NCBI GenBank assembly: GCA_944389455.1
Contig: CALXMK010000021.1
Coordinates: 1 to 46,167, forward strand
Source: an uncultured Verrucomicrobiota bacterium
Lineage (GTDB): Bacteria > Verrucomicrobiota > Verrucomicrobiia > Limisphaerales > UBA1412
Direction of reading: 5' to 3'
DNA length: 46,167 nucleotides
This document shows positions 7,948 through 17,200 of the stretch, one piece after another. The notes under the pieces are model-generated. The model had not been told where the DNA came from. It saw only the letters and a list, made by a program, of their open reading frames with translations, and searched no databases. Positions within the stretch are counted from its first letter, which is position 1; each line of letters begins with the position of its first letter. A program made the position numbers and the translations under genes.

Positions 7948-9252
7948 ATGCCCAAGTTTAATTATGTCGCAATGGATGCTAAGGGGAAGGAGACCCGAGG
8001 TAACCTAGATGCGAAGAATCAGAGCGAAGCCCTTGCTCGATTGCAAGAGATGAACCTCTTTCCTACAAAGGTGACAGAGGCAGTGCAGAGTTCCAGTAAA
8101 GGAAAGAACTCCAAGGGCGCTCCAAAACGGGTTGGCGGAGCCAGGGGAAAAGGTAAGAAAAAAGGGGTTGAGATTAAGATACCCCTCCATAAGATACCTG
8201 GACTTGGAGGAGTAAGCTCCAAAGTGCTCTGTACATTTACTCGTCAGTTGGCAACTCTGATCGATGCAGGTCTTCCTCTTTTGCGAGGTTTGCGTGTGTT
8301 GGAAAAACAGGAAAAGAATCCTACTCTCAAAGAGACGATTCAGAAATTGAGTTTATCTGTAGAGAGCGGCAGTACTTTTTCTGAAGCGCTCTCTCAGCAC
8401 CCTAAGATTTTTAATCGCCTTTTCGTATCTATGGTTAAGGCAGGTGAGCTGGGCGGTGTGCTGGAGGTTGTTTTGCAGCGTTTGGCGGAATTTTCGGAAA
8501 AATCTCAGCGAATTAAGGGAAAAGTCATTGCAGCTATGTTCTATCCGGTAGCGGTGCTCATTGTAGCAGTGGCGATTATGGCTATTTTGATGGTCTATGT
8601 GATTCCCAAGTTCAAAGAAATCTTTGAGGATTTAGTTGGACAGGGATTGCCCGCATTTACGCAGTTGGTACTAAACATTTCGGATACAATTCAACATAAT
8701 TTCCTGGGGGTAGTAGGATGGTGTGTTGGCATTTTTATCCTTTTCCGCCTTTCTTTAAAGACGAAAACTTGTCGTTTATTATTCGACAAATTCAAATTAA
8801 TTGTGCCTGTTTTTGGTCCGGTTCTCAGTAAGGTGGCTATTTCGCGCTTTACCCGTACTTTGGGAACGTTGGTGAGTTCTGGTGTGCCGATTTTGCAATC
8901 GCTTAATATTGTAAAGGAGACATCAGGTAATGTGGTTGTGGCCAACGCAGTGATGAGCGTGCATGAGAGTGTTAAGGAAGGAGAGACAATTACGGCACCT
9001 CTGGAGGCGTCAAATATTTTTCCTCCGATGGTGATTTCTATGGTGGACGTAGGCGAACAAACTGGTGCTTTGCCTGAAATGTTGATGAAGATTGCCGATA
9101 CGTATGATGAAGAAGTTGATAATGCGGTGGCAGCCATGACGTCTCTTTTGGAACCGATTATGATAGTTTTCCTGGCGGTAGTGGTAGGAAGTATTGTTAT
9201 TGCTATGTTTATGCCACTAATCGCACTGATGGACGGTCTAGGCTCTGATTAG
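7948..9252 (+). CDS. pilC: inner-membrane platform protein PilC/GspF
   Basis: A 434-residue polytopic inner-membrane protein that couples the assembly ATPase to the growing pilin fibre. The N-terminus 'MPKFNYVAMDAKGKE' is the classic PilC start. Two T2SSF domains follow (about 90-210 and 290-415), the first opening with 'FTRQLATLIDAGLPLLRG' and the second with 'FTRTLGTLVSSGVPILQ', each followed by membrane helices. Between the N-terminal domain and the first T2SSF domain lies an unusual Lys/Gly/Ser-rich basic linker (about residues 47-77). It follows the second pilB by 46 nt and is the only platform protein in the window. The downstream pilin block is separated by 176 nt holding a sigma-54-type promoter. 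Confidence 0.92.
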   Translation: MPKFNYVAMDAKGKETRGNLDAKNQSEALARLQEMNLFPTKVTEAVQSSSKGKNSKGAPKRVGGARGKGKKKGVEIKIPLHKIPGLGGVSSKVLCTFTRQLATLIDAGLPLLRGLRVLEKQEKNPTLKETIQKLSLSVESGSTFSEALSQHPKIFNRLFVSMVKAGELGGVLEVVLQRLAEFSEKSQRIKGKVIAAMFYPVAVLIVAVAIMAILMVYVIPKFKEIFEDLVGQGLPAFTQLVLNISDTIQHNFLGVVGWCVGIFILFRLSLKTKTCRLLFDKFKLIVPVFGPVLSKVAISRFTRTLGTLVSSGVPILQSLNIVKETSGNVVVANAVMSVHESVKEGETITAPLEASNIFPPMVISMVDVGEQTGALPEMLMKIADTYDEEVDNAVAAMTSLLEPIMIVFLAVVVGSIVIAMFMPLIALMDGLGSD

Positions 9253-9341
9253 GAATAGCGATAATACGAATTTGTCTTAAAAACTTATCCGATGTTGTCA
9301 ATTCGAAGAAGGATTGAAAGAGGAAAAGGAATTTTTATTTT

Positions 9342-9357
9342 TGGCATGAAATTTGCG
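9342..9357 (+). promoter_or_regulatory. sigma-54 (RpoN) promoter before the pilin genes
   Basis: TGGCATG-AAAT-TTGC (9342-9356) matches the RpoN consensus TGGCAYR-N4-TTGCW except for the last base, with GG and GC separated by exactly 10 nt (9343-9344 and 9355-9356). Transcription would start near 9368, about 60 nt before the first pilin ATG. Sigma-54 control of pilin genes is known in other type IV pilus systems (for example pilA with PilS/PilR). Confidence 0.65.
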
Positions 9358-9428
9358 GAGATAAAAATGGTGAATTTGCGGTGCAGTTTGCTGTAAAGGT
9401 ATAACAGGTTGAACCAGAGGTTGTAAAG

Positions 9429-10256
9429 ATGTGTATACCAAAATTTCGAAAATGTTGTAGAGTGAGGAGATCCTGTAAAATAGGAATAGGATCCGGCTTT
9501 ACGATGATAGAATTGCTGACAGTTATCGCGCTAATTAGCATGTTGACCGCAATGATTGTCGGTATGGCTGGCCCAGCAACAAGCAAGATGCGCATTGCAC
9601 GAATTCAAGCTGAATTATCGAATATTTCTACTGCAATCGATTATTACAGGAATTGGTATAAAGTTTATCCTCCGGATAACCAAACGAGGATTAATAACAG
9701 CAATCCTTATTCGGGATTGGTGGAAGGGTGCTCCGCGACTAATCAGCTATTGTTGGAACTTTCGGGATGTATCTTGACCAATAATGCCTTTTACAGCCCT
9801 TATGTCACGACTCCCAACGGCCAATCCAAGACGATTAACCAGGGAGAGATGGAGGGACTCTTTGGAATGCCGGTGGAAGGGATTCTGAATGCGAATGCTC
9901 AAGCGAACAAGGTTCGTAATTTTATTGATAACTATAGTGAGCGCAAGCTGGGACGAATGACTAACGCTGCCCGTTCGCTGGTTTTTCGTATGTTTCGTGT
10001 GCCAGCTCCAGCTCCATACTATCAGGCTGGAAGAACTCCCCAAGGGAAAGAGTGGCGTAAATTACCGGATAATCCATGGCACTATAACAGTTCTGCCCCA
10101 ACGAATAATCCGGGTAAATATGATTTGTGGGCGGAGTTTCAGCTCATGCGTCAGGATACTATCTTGAAAGATGAACAGGGCAGACAGTACATAGAATATT
10201 ATGTTATTGGAAATTGGAATGACATGAAACCTGAAATCAGAAGGGAATATTTTTAA
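9429..10256 (+). CDS. type IV pilin / major pseudopilin-like protein 1
   Basis: A 275-residue pilin-like protein with a class III signal: a basic, cysteine-rich leader of 23 residues ending in Gly, then F24-T-M-I-E28, so prepilin peptidase would cut before F24 and Glu+5 is present. The hydrophobic helix runs to about residue 45 and continues into an amphipathic helix ending with 'YYRNWYKVYPPDN', the GspG-like layout in which an N-terminal long helix is followed by a beta-rich head. The leader contains Cys at 2, 9, 10 and 16, which is unusual. It is the first gene after the sigma-54 promoter, so it is a good candidate for the main fibre subunit. It has no near neighbour within 130 nt downstream. 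Confidence 0.8.
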   Translation: MCIPKFRKCCRVRRSCKIGIGSGFTMIELLTVIALISMLTAMIVGMAGPATSKMRIARIQAELSNISTAIDYYRNWYKVYPPDNQTRINNSNPYSGLVEGCSATNQLLLELSGCILTNNAFYSPYVTTPNGQSKTINQGEMEGLFGMPVEGILNANAQANKVRNFIDNYSERKLGRMTNAARSLVFRMFRVPAPAPYYQAGRTPQGKEWRKLPDNPWHYNSSAPTNNPGKYDLWAEFQLMRQDTILKDEQGRQYIEYYVIGNWNDMKPEIRREYF

Positions 10257-10393
10257 AATTTGGGTATGGAGAAGATAGTACGGAAGATGATAATTTGTAT
10301 CCGGGAAGGATCTAAAAAAGAATGCTTAATAGGGATACATTTTGTGCCGTGCGGATTTTCCTATCTTTTAAGTACTAATTGATATAACGAGTT

Positions 10394-11221
10394 ATGATGA
10401 GCGTGTTGTGCGATAGACGAGTGAAGAAAAATTCGGCTTTTACATTGATAGAGCTGCTGGTGGTCATAGCGATTATTGCTATCTTGGCGGGCATGACCTT
10501 TCCGGCAGTTGTAAAAGCAAAAAGCAAGGTGAAGATCAAACAGGCAGAGGTGGAGATCTCAAATCTTGTAGGAGCGATCTCTCAGTATCAAAGCTCTTAT
10601 GGTCGGCTGCCAACATCCAAAGAGACTGCTGATGCAGTAGGAGTTTATGATTTTACTTATGGAATGTATAATGTAGCGGCCCCCACAGGTAAGGAATCTG
10701 ACTATAGTATGTTAGTTAATCAGCTTAGTTTGCCTGTTCAAGGGGGATATATGACCAATAATGCGGAAGTGATTGCTATTTTGCGTGATATGGAATATTA
10801 TGGAAATGGCCTTAGGACCCCCAATTATCAGCATCAGCGCAATCCGCGCAAAGAGGTTTTTTTAACGATCAAAGACAGTAATACGGTAGGAACTTCTTCG
10901 GCGGTAGATCCAAACGGTGTCTACAGGGATCCCTGGGGGAATCCTTATTTCATTTCATTGGATATGAATTATGATGATTATACGGTGGATTGGATGTATG
11001 GCAAAAGCCAAGTAGGACAAGATAATTCTTCTGGCAACGGAAGGACCGGTCTGAATGGCTTGGTTTTTGTTCCCAATAACTATCAATTGCCGGGAAGTTC
11101 ATTTACTTTTGGAGTTCGTGCCAGTGTAATGGTTTGGTCAATGGGACCTGATGGAAAAGCAGATCCTAATCAAAAGGCCAATCAAGGTGTGAATAAAGAT
11201 AATATCTTGAGCTGGCGATAA
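10394..11221 (+). CDS. type IV pilin / GspG-like pseudopilin 2
   Basis: A 275-residue pilin-like protein. The leader ends in Ala (A15) rather than Gly, followed by F16-T-L-I-E20 and 'LLVVIAIIAILAGM', the hallmark N-terminal helix of PVC-group pseudopilins. The amphipathic helix ends with 'SSYGRLPTSKE', and the head contains 'DPWGNPYFISLD', a motif typical of GspG-type pseudopilins where it forms the calcium-binding/beta region. The start ATG 10394 is followed by a second ATG. Ala at -1 is tolerated by many prepilin peptidases but may slow cleavage. It precedes the four-gene minor-pilin cassette by 20-90 nt depending on the start chosen there. Confidence 0.82.
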   Translation: MMSVLCDRRVKKNSAFTLIELLVVIAIIAILAGMTFPAVVKAKSKVKIKQAEVEISNLVGAISQYQSSYGRLPTSKETADAVGVYDFTYGMYNVAAPTGKESDYSMLVNQLSLPVQGGYMTNNAEVIAILRDMEYYGNGLRTPNYQHQRNPRKEVFLTIKDSNTVGTSSAVDPNGVYRDPWGNPYFISLDMNYDDYTVDWMYGKSQVGQDNSSGNGRTGLNGLVFVPNNYQLPGSSFTFGVRASVMVWSMGPDGKADPNQKANQGVNKDNILSWR

Positions 11222-11307
11222 CATCAGGTTACGGAGCAGGTATGTATTCTGGTAATATACATAAAATCCATAGCCATAAGGATCTTCAGCAAACAGGAGA
11301 TAGTTTT

Positions 11308-12171
11308 ATGAGACCGGGGAATCTAAAAGAAGCTTTTACTCTGATAGAGATCCTCGTGGTGGTGACGATTATTGGATTAATTTCGGCATTAAGTCTGCCG
11401 GCATTAAAAGGATTTGGTCAAGGAAACTTGGTTAACACGGTCTCACGTCAATTGATAGACGACATTAACTATGCTCGGCAGAAGGCGATAAGTGATCGCT
11501 GCAATGTCTATATCCTTTTTATAACGACCAATATCTATTGGGAAAGGAATGATTTCCAATCGCAACTTTCTCTTGCATCAATGTCGATTCCGACGGTTGA
11601 GAGACAGAGTTTTCTGCAAAAATCCCGTAGAATGTGGACTAATTTGGTTCAACAGCAATATACGGCTTATGCTATCTATGCTGATCGTACTGTGGGAGAT
11701 CAACCCTCACATAAACACGCACGCTATTTAACGGAGTGGAAGACTTTGCCTGAAGGAGTAATGTTCTATCCGGATAAAATGGCTACTGAAGCCTCGATGT
11801 CTCAAATCGAGTGGATGCAAATTAAGACTAATCGATTCCAGCGTCAGGAAGCTCCGCTGATGAAGATGAATTTTCATTTTCCGGATGCGATGGGGCCAGA
11901 GATGATGTTTCCTTACATCGGATTTAATTACCTAGGGGAATTGATTTTTCAATGGCAAGAACACAATTCTGTAAACGCATCTAAAATGAGTGTTCCAATG
12001 GAATATTATTATGAAACTATTCCTTTGATTAAGGCGAGTGGTTTTTATTCTCAAGCGGTAGAGCTGGTGGAAATAACGCCGCCAGTGATTGAAGGGACGA
12101 CGGAACCATTGCTCCAGATGAAAATTGATGGAAAGACGGGTAAAGTTATCCCTATAAAAGAGGAGTTTTAG
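11308..12171 (+). CDS. minor pseudopilin, GspH/FimT-like (Verru_Chthon cassette D-like)
   Basis: A 287-residue protein starting at ATG 11308, chosen because AGGAGA (11295-11300) sits 7 nt upstream and gives a 9-residue leader MRPGNLKEA ahead of F-T-L-I-E; the frame is open upstream to an ATG at 11242. As in the previous gene the -1 residue is Ala. After the membrane helix the 'SRQLIDDINYARQKAISDR' segment is the GspH/FimT signature (helix of a minor pseudopilin that lies near the tip). It opens a tightly packed four-gene set with PilV-, PilW- and PilX-like proteins (gaps 2 nt, 27 nt, 4-nt overlap), matching the gene content of Verru_Chthon cassettes. That assignment is by layout and resemblance. 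Confidence 0.78.
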   Translation: MRPGNLKEAFTLIEILVVVTIIGLISALSLPALKGFGQGNLVNTVSRQLIDDINYARQKAISDRCNVYILFITTNIYWERNDFQSQLSLASMSIPTVERQSFLQKSRRMWTNLVQQQYTAYAIYADRTVGDQPSHKHARYLTEWKTLPEGVMFYPDKMATEASMSQIEWMQIKTNRFQRQEAPLMKMNFHFPDAMGPEMMFPYIGFNYLGELIFQWQEHNSVNASKMSVPMEYYYETIPLIKASGFYSQAVELVEITPPVIEGTTEPLLQMKIDGKTGKVIPIKEEF

Positions 12172-12173
12172 GA

Positions 12174-13040
12174 ATGCGGCTTTTTGCAAATAGTAGGAAA
12201 AGATTGAGTACTCAGCGCGGTTTCACGATGGTGGAGATCGCGTTATGTTTAGCAGTAGTAGGATTTGCCATGGTTGTAATCATGGGCGTCATACCGTTGG
12301 GCGGGCTTGTCCAAAAGGAGAATCGTGAAACAGTTCTCTGTCAGATGGATGGAAATTATTTGCTTCAGGCTATCTCTGAAGGTGCGCAAGGATATGATGA
12401 TTTGGGATTGTATGTGGATGAAATTCTTTTTTATTCACGTCCTAATGCTGAACCAAGAAAAATTGAAAACAACGCTGGGGGGGTAGAGTGGGGAACACGT
12501 GAGATCATCGGTTTATTGAGTGCTCCTGAATTCTTATTAACCAGTAGTAATGTATGGGTGCCTAATTCACTGAATAATATGGAGGTTTTTGGGGTTTCTA
12601 ACACGAATCTGATCTGCAAAATTAAGATGCGTTCGATGAACGGTTCCGCGGCGGATAAAAACATGGACAATCGAGATTTTGCCATGAGTTATCTGGCAGA
12701 AGTAAAGGTCCTCCCCCTTACTACGAACTATCATAATATGTATCAGGTGGATAATAATTCCGGCATTCGGGAGGGGATGCTCAAAGATCGTTCATTGAAT
12801 CAGAGTGCTTGGCAGGTATCAGTAATCCTGAATTGGCCGGTAGTTCCGGCTGGCACTGATGAATATAAGGCAGGTCCTAATCAACAGGTTTTCAGAACGA
12901 TTATTTCGGGGACAATGAATACAGTGGAAAAGACCATGGAAATGGGACCCTTGGGAACTCGGAATATGACTTTATGGTATTTTGATAAAGGTAATTTTTC
13001 GCTCACAAACAGTACGGTCTTTTATGATAATCTGCTGTGA
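12174..13040 (+). CDS. minor pseudopilin, GspI/PilV-like (Verru_Chthon cassette B-like)
   Basis: A 288-residue pilin-like protein beginning 2 nt after the previous stop, with GAGG within the end of that gene as ribosome-binding site. The leader is basic and ends in G16, followed by F17-T-M-V-E21 and the hydrophobic helix. 'GGLVQKENRETVLCQMDGNYLLQAI' shows the PilV/GspI-type early helix. The globular part is beta-rich with many Asn/Thr. Minor pseudopilins of this class prime fibre assembly with the GspH-, GspJ- and GspK-type partners encoded on either side. No catalytic motif is expected. Confidence 0.75.
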   Translation: MRLFANSRKRLSTQRGFTMVEIALCLAVVGFAMVVIMGVIPLGGLVQKENRETVLCQMDGNYLLQAISEGAQGYDDLGLYVDEILFYSRPNAEPRKIENNAGGVEWGTREIIGLLSAPEFLLTSSNVWVPNSLNNMEVFGVSNTNLICKIKMRSMNGSAADKNMDNRDFAMSYLAEVKVLPLTTNYHNMYQVDNNSGIREGMLKDRSLNQSAWQVSVILNWPVVPAGTDEYKAGPNQQVFRTIISGTMNTVEKTMEMGPLGTRNMTLWYFDKGNFSLTNSTVFYDNLL

Positions 13041-13067
13041 TAAACTCTCAGCAGAGGAGGAATTACA

Positions 13068-14276
13068 ATGAATTTGATAATGCAGCGGAAGTATGAGAGA
13101 GGTCCGAGCGTATCTCCGTTAATTAGAGGCTTTTCTCTTTTGGAAGTTCTGATGGTAACGGTCATGATGGCGATCATTATCTTTGGCCTATATGCCATGT
13201 TCAATCAGACACAGAAGTCTTTTCGTTCCAATAATGCTCAGGTGGCGATAATGAGTACGGCCCGAGCGACATTAGATATGGTTACGCGGGATTTGCAGCT
13301 ATTATCGGCAAGCGGAATAGAAAATGGAGCCAATTTCTTGACTTATCTGAGCTATCCTAATGATTATGCGATGAATTCGCGCTATGGCTTGCAAAATCCT
13401 ATTTTACAGGCAATGGTACCCGGGGATACGAATGGTCCCTATAGAACCAATTTCATGCAGAATCTTTTTTTTCTCCAAAAACAGAGTAATTATTGGCTGC
13501 CCTGCGGGTATTTTTTGGGAGCGGCTAAGTCTGTCACTAATGGTGGGGCGACTAATGCAGTTTTAACGGTTGGATCTAATGGAGTGGCCAGTCTTTATCG
13601 CGTAGGATTTACTCTCTTAAATGAGTTTGGCAAGGAGGCTCCTTCCGTGCAATATGATACAAATATGGCTTATATCTGGATGGATCAATTCCGGGGCAAT
13701 AGTGCAGGAGGTAATTTGGGGTATTATCAAACCAATGTTAATCTTTTAGCGGAAGGAGTAATTCACTTTGCAATTCGCTGCTATGATAAGAAGGGGCAGC
13801 TAATTGAGCATACTAATTATTTCCGTCCCAATGATCCGGATTGGGATAGAGTTTATCAGGATTCAGCGGGGGTTTGGAGGACAAATCTTGCTCCGCAAGA
13901 AGGGTTTAATATTTATGCACCTAATCCGAATGTCACTACAATGGAAGATATGGTAGATACTTATTTGCGCAGAGATGGATTGTGGCAGGTGAATAGCCAA
14001 TTGCTTTTTCCGACAAATGGAGTGGATCTTTCAACTAATCTGGTGATTTTGGGAACTCTGATTGGGAGCGGCAAAAAGATGGCGGTAACAGATAACCTCT
14101 TTTTGGAAAGTGCGTTGCCTTCTTATGTTGAGGTGGAGCTTGGGCTTTTGGAACCGCAGGTAATGGAAGTGCTGAATGCTATTCCTAATCCGGACGCGCA
14201 GAGGTTGTATTTACTGAGAAATTCGGGACGTGTTCATCTTTTCCGTAAACGAATTCCGATACAAATGGCATTATGA
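13068..14276 (+). CDS. minor pseudopilin, GspJ/PilW-like (Verru_Chthon cassette C-like)
   Basis: A 402-residue protein starting at ATG 13068 behind a strong Shine-Dalgarno AGAGGAGG. The leader ends in G21, then F22-S-L-L-E26 and a hydrophobic helix ending near residue 46. It continues with 'FNQTQKSFRSNNAQVAI' and 'RATLDMVTRDLQLLSASG', the arrangement seen in PilW/GspJ proteins. At about 400 residues it is twice the length of a typical GspJ, in line with the enlarged C proteins of Verru_Chthon cassettes. Its stop codon overlaps the start of the giant PilX-like gene (ATGA at 14273), which implies translational coupling and probably 1:1 partnership. Confidence 0.77.
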   Translation: MNLIMQRKYERGPSVSPLIRGFSLLEVLMVTVMMAIIIFGLYAMFNQTQKSFRSNNAQVAIMSTARATLDMVTRDLQLLSASGIENGANFLTYLSYPNDYAMNSRYGLQNPILQAMVPGDTNGPYRTNFMQNLFFLQKQSNYWLPCGYFLGAAKSVTNGGATNAVLTVGSNGVASLYRVGFTLLNEFGKEAPSVQYDTNMAYIWMDQFRGNSAGGNLGYYQTNVNLLAEGVIHFAIRCYDKKGQLIEHTNYFRPNDPDWDRVYQDSAGVWRTNLAPQEGFNIYAPNPNVTTMEDMVDTYLRRDGLWQVNSQLLFPTNGVDLSTNLVILGTLIGSGKKMAVTDNLFLESALPSYVEVELGLLEPQVMEVLNAIPNPDAQRLYLLRNSGRVHLFRKRIPIQMAL

Positions 14277-17200
14277 GATTAAGATTTTTTAGAGATACCG
14301 AGCGCGGTGTGGCGTTGGTTGTCACACTGATTATGCTCTCTGTAGTAACATTCTTGGCAATTGCGTATCTGTCATTGAGCCGGCGTGATCAATCTTCAAT
14401 CGGTAATGCGGTTGATCAAAATAACGCCCGCTTGATGGCTGAGGCGGGAGTCGAGCATCTCAAAGCAAAGGTTGTTGCTAATATTTTGCTTAATACGAAT
14501 GTTGGCAATTATGATCTGATAGTTTCGACCAATTTTAATTTGCAGGACAAACGTGATTTTTCAGGTATTGCTTATCCCAATCGAGGATATCTGACGAATG
14601 TCTGCTTATATGATACCAATGGAGAGCCTGTGCCTTGGAGTATTGATCAGCTTAGAATTTCGTTGGCGAATTTGCAGGTAGATCCTTGTGTTCCTGTTTT
14701 TTATGATGTTATACATGATCGTAGTCGAACCAATGAGTCTCGATTCTTTCTCGATTTCAATCGAAATGGGATTTTTGACCCGACACGAATGACTAATTCC
14801 GGAGATACAGGGGCTTTGCAAGTATTAAATTGGGGGGATCCTCAATGGATAGGGGTGTTGCAGAATCCTAATTTGCCGCATTCAGCCAGCAATCAGTTTA
14901 TAGGCCGTTTTGCTTATGTGGGTGTTCCTGTAGGAAAGACATTGGATATCAATTATATTCATAATAATACGAAGCAAAATACACAGGGACTGACTCAATA
15001 TGCTTACCAGCGTGGACAGGGAGTGGGTAGCTGGGAGTTAAATTTAGCGGCTTTTTTCCGAGAGCTGAATCCTCTCCAATGGGAAGAAGATGAGTATGTC
15101 TATTTTTCTGCCACAAATCAGTATAATAGAGGATTGACTTTTTCAGATGCCTTGGAAGTGCTCAATTACCGCTATGATGAGGATTATGACAATCTGGCCG
15201 CAATGACAGATAATATCTGGATTCCGAATGATAATGCTTATGAGGAATGGGGCAGATTGCTCTATCGAGGGGAAAATTTGCAGATTGACCGCCAAGATGT
15301 GATTGATCGTTTCCAGTATGATTTGGCGGATACTTATTCAGATGGGCCTTTGCAGTTGACAGCTTACCAAACGGGGGATAGTGAGGCCGATTGGGCCGCC
15401 AAAGATAATGAAACGGAAAATCATCTGGATGATCCTTGGGTGGGGAGTGATAATCCGCGCAGAATCTTTGATATACAAGAACTGGTGGATGATTCTAAGT
15501 TCTCTTCAGGGATGGTAGAGCGATTACAGGGAATTTATCAAAATAAGTCCTTTACGGATGAGGAGCATTATTATACGAATGATATAGCTTTCTATCGATT
15601 GATTTCGCAGCTGAGTGCCGATTCTGTCTATACGGCGGATGATCGGATTCCTCTCAATTATACCACCGTGGCGGTTTCGGGGCAGACGAATTTTATTCCT
15701 TGGACAGCCAATCGCTTAACGGCTTCGAATTTTCTATATTTAACCGCTGATAAATTACTCAGCACTTATTTAGGCAAGAATCTCAAGAATGTACAGATTT
15801 ATCCTACAAATGAATATACGGCAGATGTGCATCAATTTTTGCAGTTGGCAGTTAATATCTATGATGCAATGACAAATCAGGCGCCGCAGAGTTTAAATGG
15901 ACCTTCGTTGCCAGCCGTATTCCGTCCTCTTTATCGTGTGGATAACGGAAGGGTTTTCTTGGATAGTTATGAGATTGTAACCAATGATGTGGAAGATTGG
16001 CTGGATAATGATTCCTTTGTGAGAATTGTATCACGGACTTCGGGAGGAAACGCTGTCGTTAGCCAAACGGATATGACAGTAGAGGCTTTTAGAGGAATGG
16101 CAGATTCTAAGGATGGGAAGGTTCGCTTAAATGTAGTGGGGATGCCTTGGTTGATTGGAGCCCGAAAGGGGTATCCTAATTTCAATGAGCAGGAATTGCT
16201 GACAGATATACAGATGACCCGAAAGATTGGTCTTAATCGACGCAATACAGGGGGTGGAATCTTTAATGTACAGGACATGTGGGTGCAGTATGTGCTGAGC
16301 ATTTCGAATCGACTTTCAATGGAAGCTTGGAATTCTTATCAGGAGGATGATTTTGATTTTTATCGTCCTCTCAGGATTCGGATGACTAATCAGCTTAGCT
16401 CTGCATTGTGGCAGGGCGGACGAATTATCCAGGTTGCTACTTCTACAAATAGTTATGGAATGCCTACCCAATATAGTAACTACGTTACAAGAATCCTTTC
16501 AACAAATCTGACAAGTTCAGATATAGGAAGCCGTTGGGAGGCGGGAAGATTCCAGACGGTTATTTCTAGCAATCTACTTTTTGTGCCGGCTTCGATTATT
16601 GAGACACATCAAAGCGGAGGAGTAAATTATAGTACCAATGCGGGTAATGTGACTTTGGAGCCCAAAAACCCCTCTACCTTCTATCAGGGAGCCAATTTCT
16701 TAGCTAATGGGTCGCTCTATATAACAATGACCAACCGGATTACCTATATTGCCATTGATCAGGAGAATGATTGGCTGATTGATTATGTAACAATTGAAAA
16801 GACGAATCTCTTCGATTTAAGCGATATTATTCGTGGCAATACAAGTACCGTGGGAACTACGGCTGGTCAAGGGACCAGCAGTGTAGAGAATACTCTCTGG
16901 GATCCATATTATGGAATCCAGCGTCAAATTGAGATTAGTCTTGGAAATGTCGAGGATCACAATACTTGGGAAGAATTTGCTGGAAATATTAATGAACGAG
17001 AGTATCAGATTCAGGGATTCCGTCAATTCTGTGGGTTGACTAATAGTTTATCTAGTAATGGGATTATGGATAGGCAAGGGATCTATCGACAGACTCCTTA
17101 TAATCCTTCGGTTCATAAGTTAATTATTGAATCATTGCAGGTGAATGATCCATTGGTTCATTATCACATTGGGGATTTAGTTAATTTTACCAATGTATAT

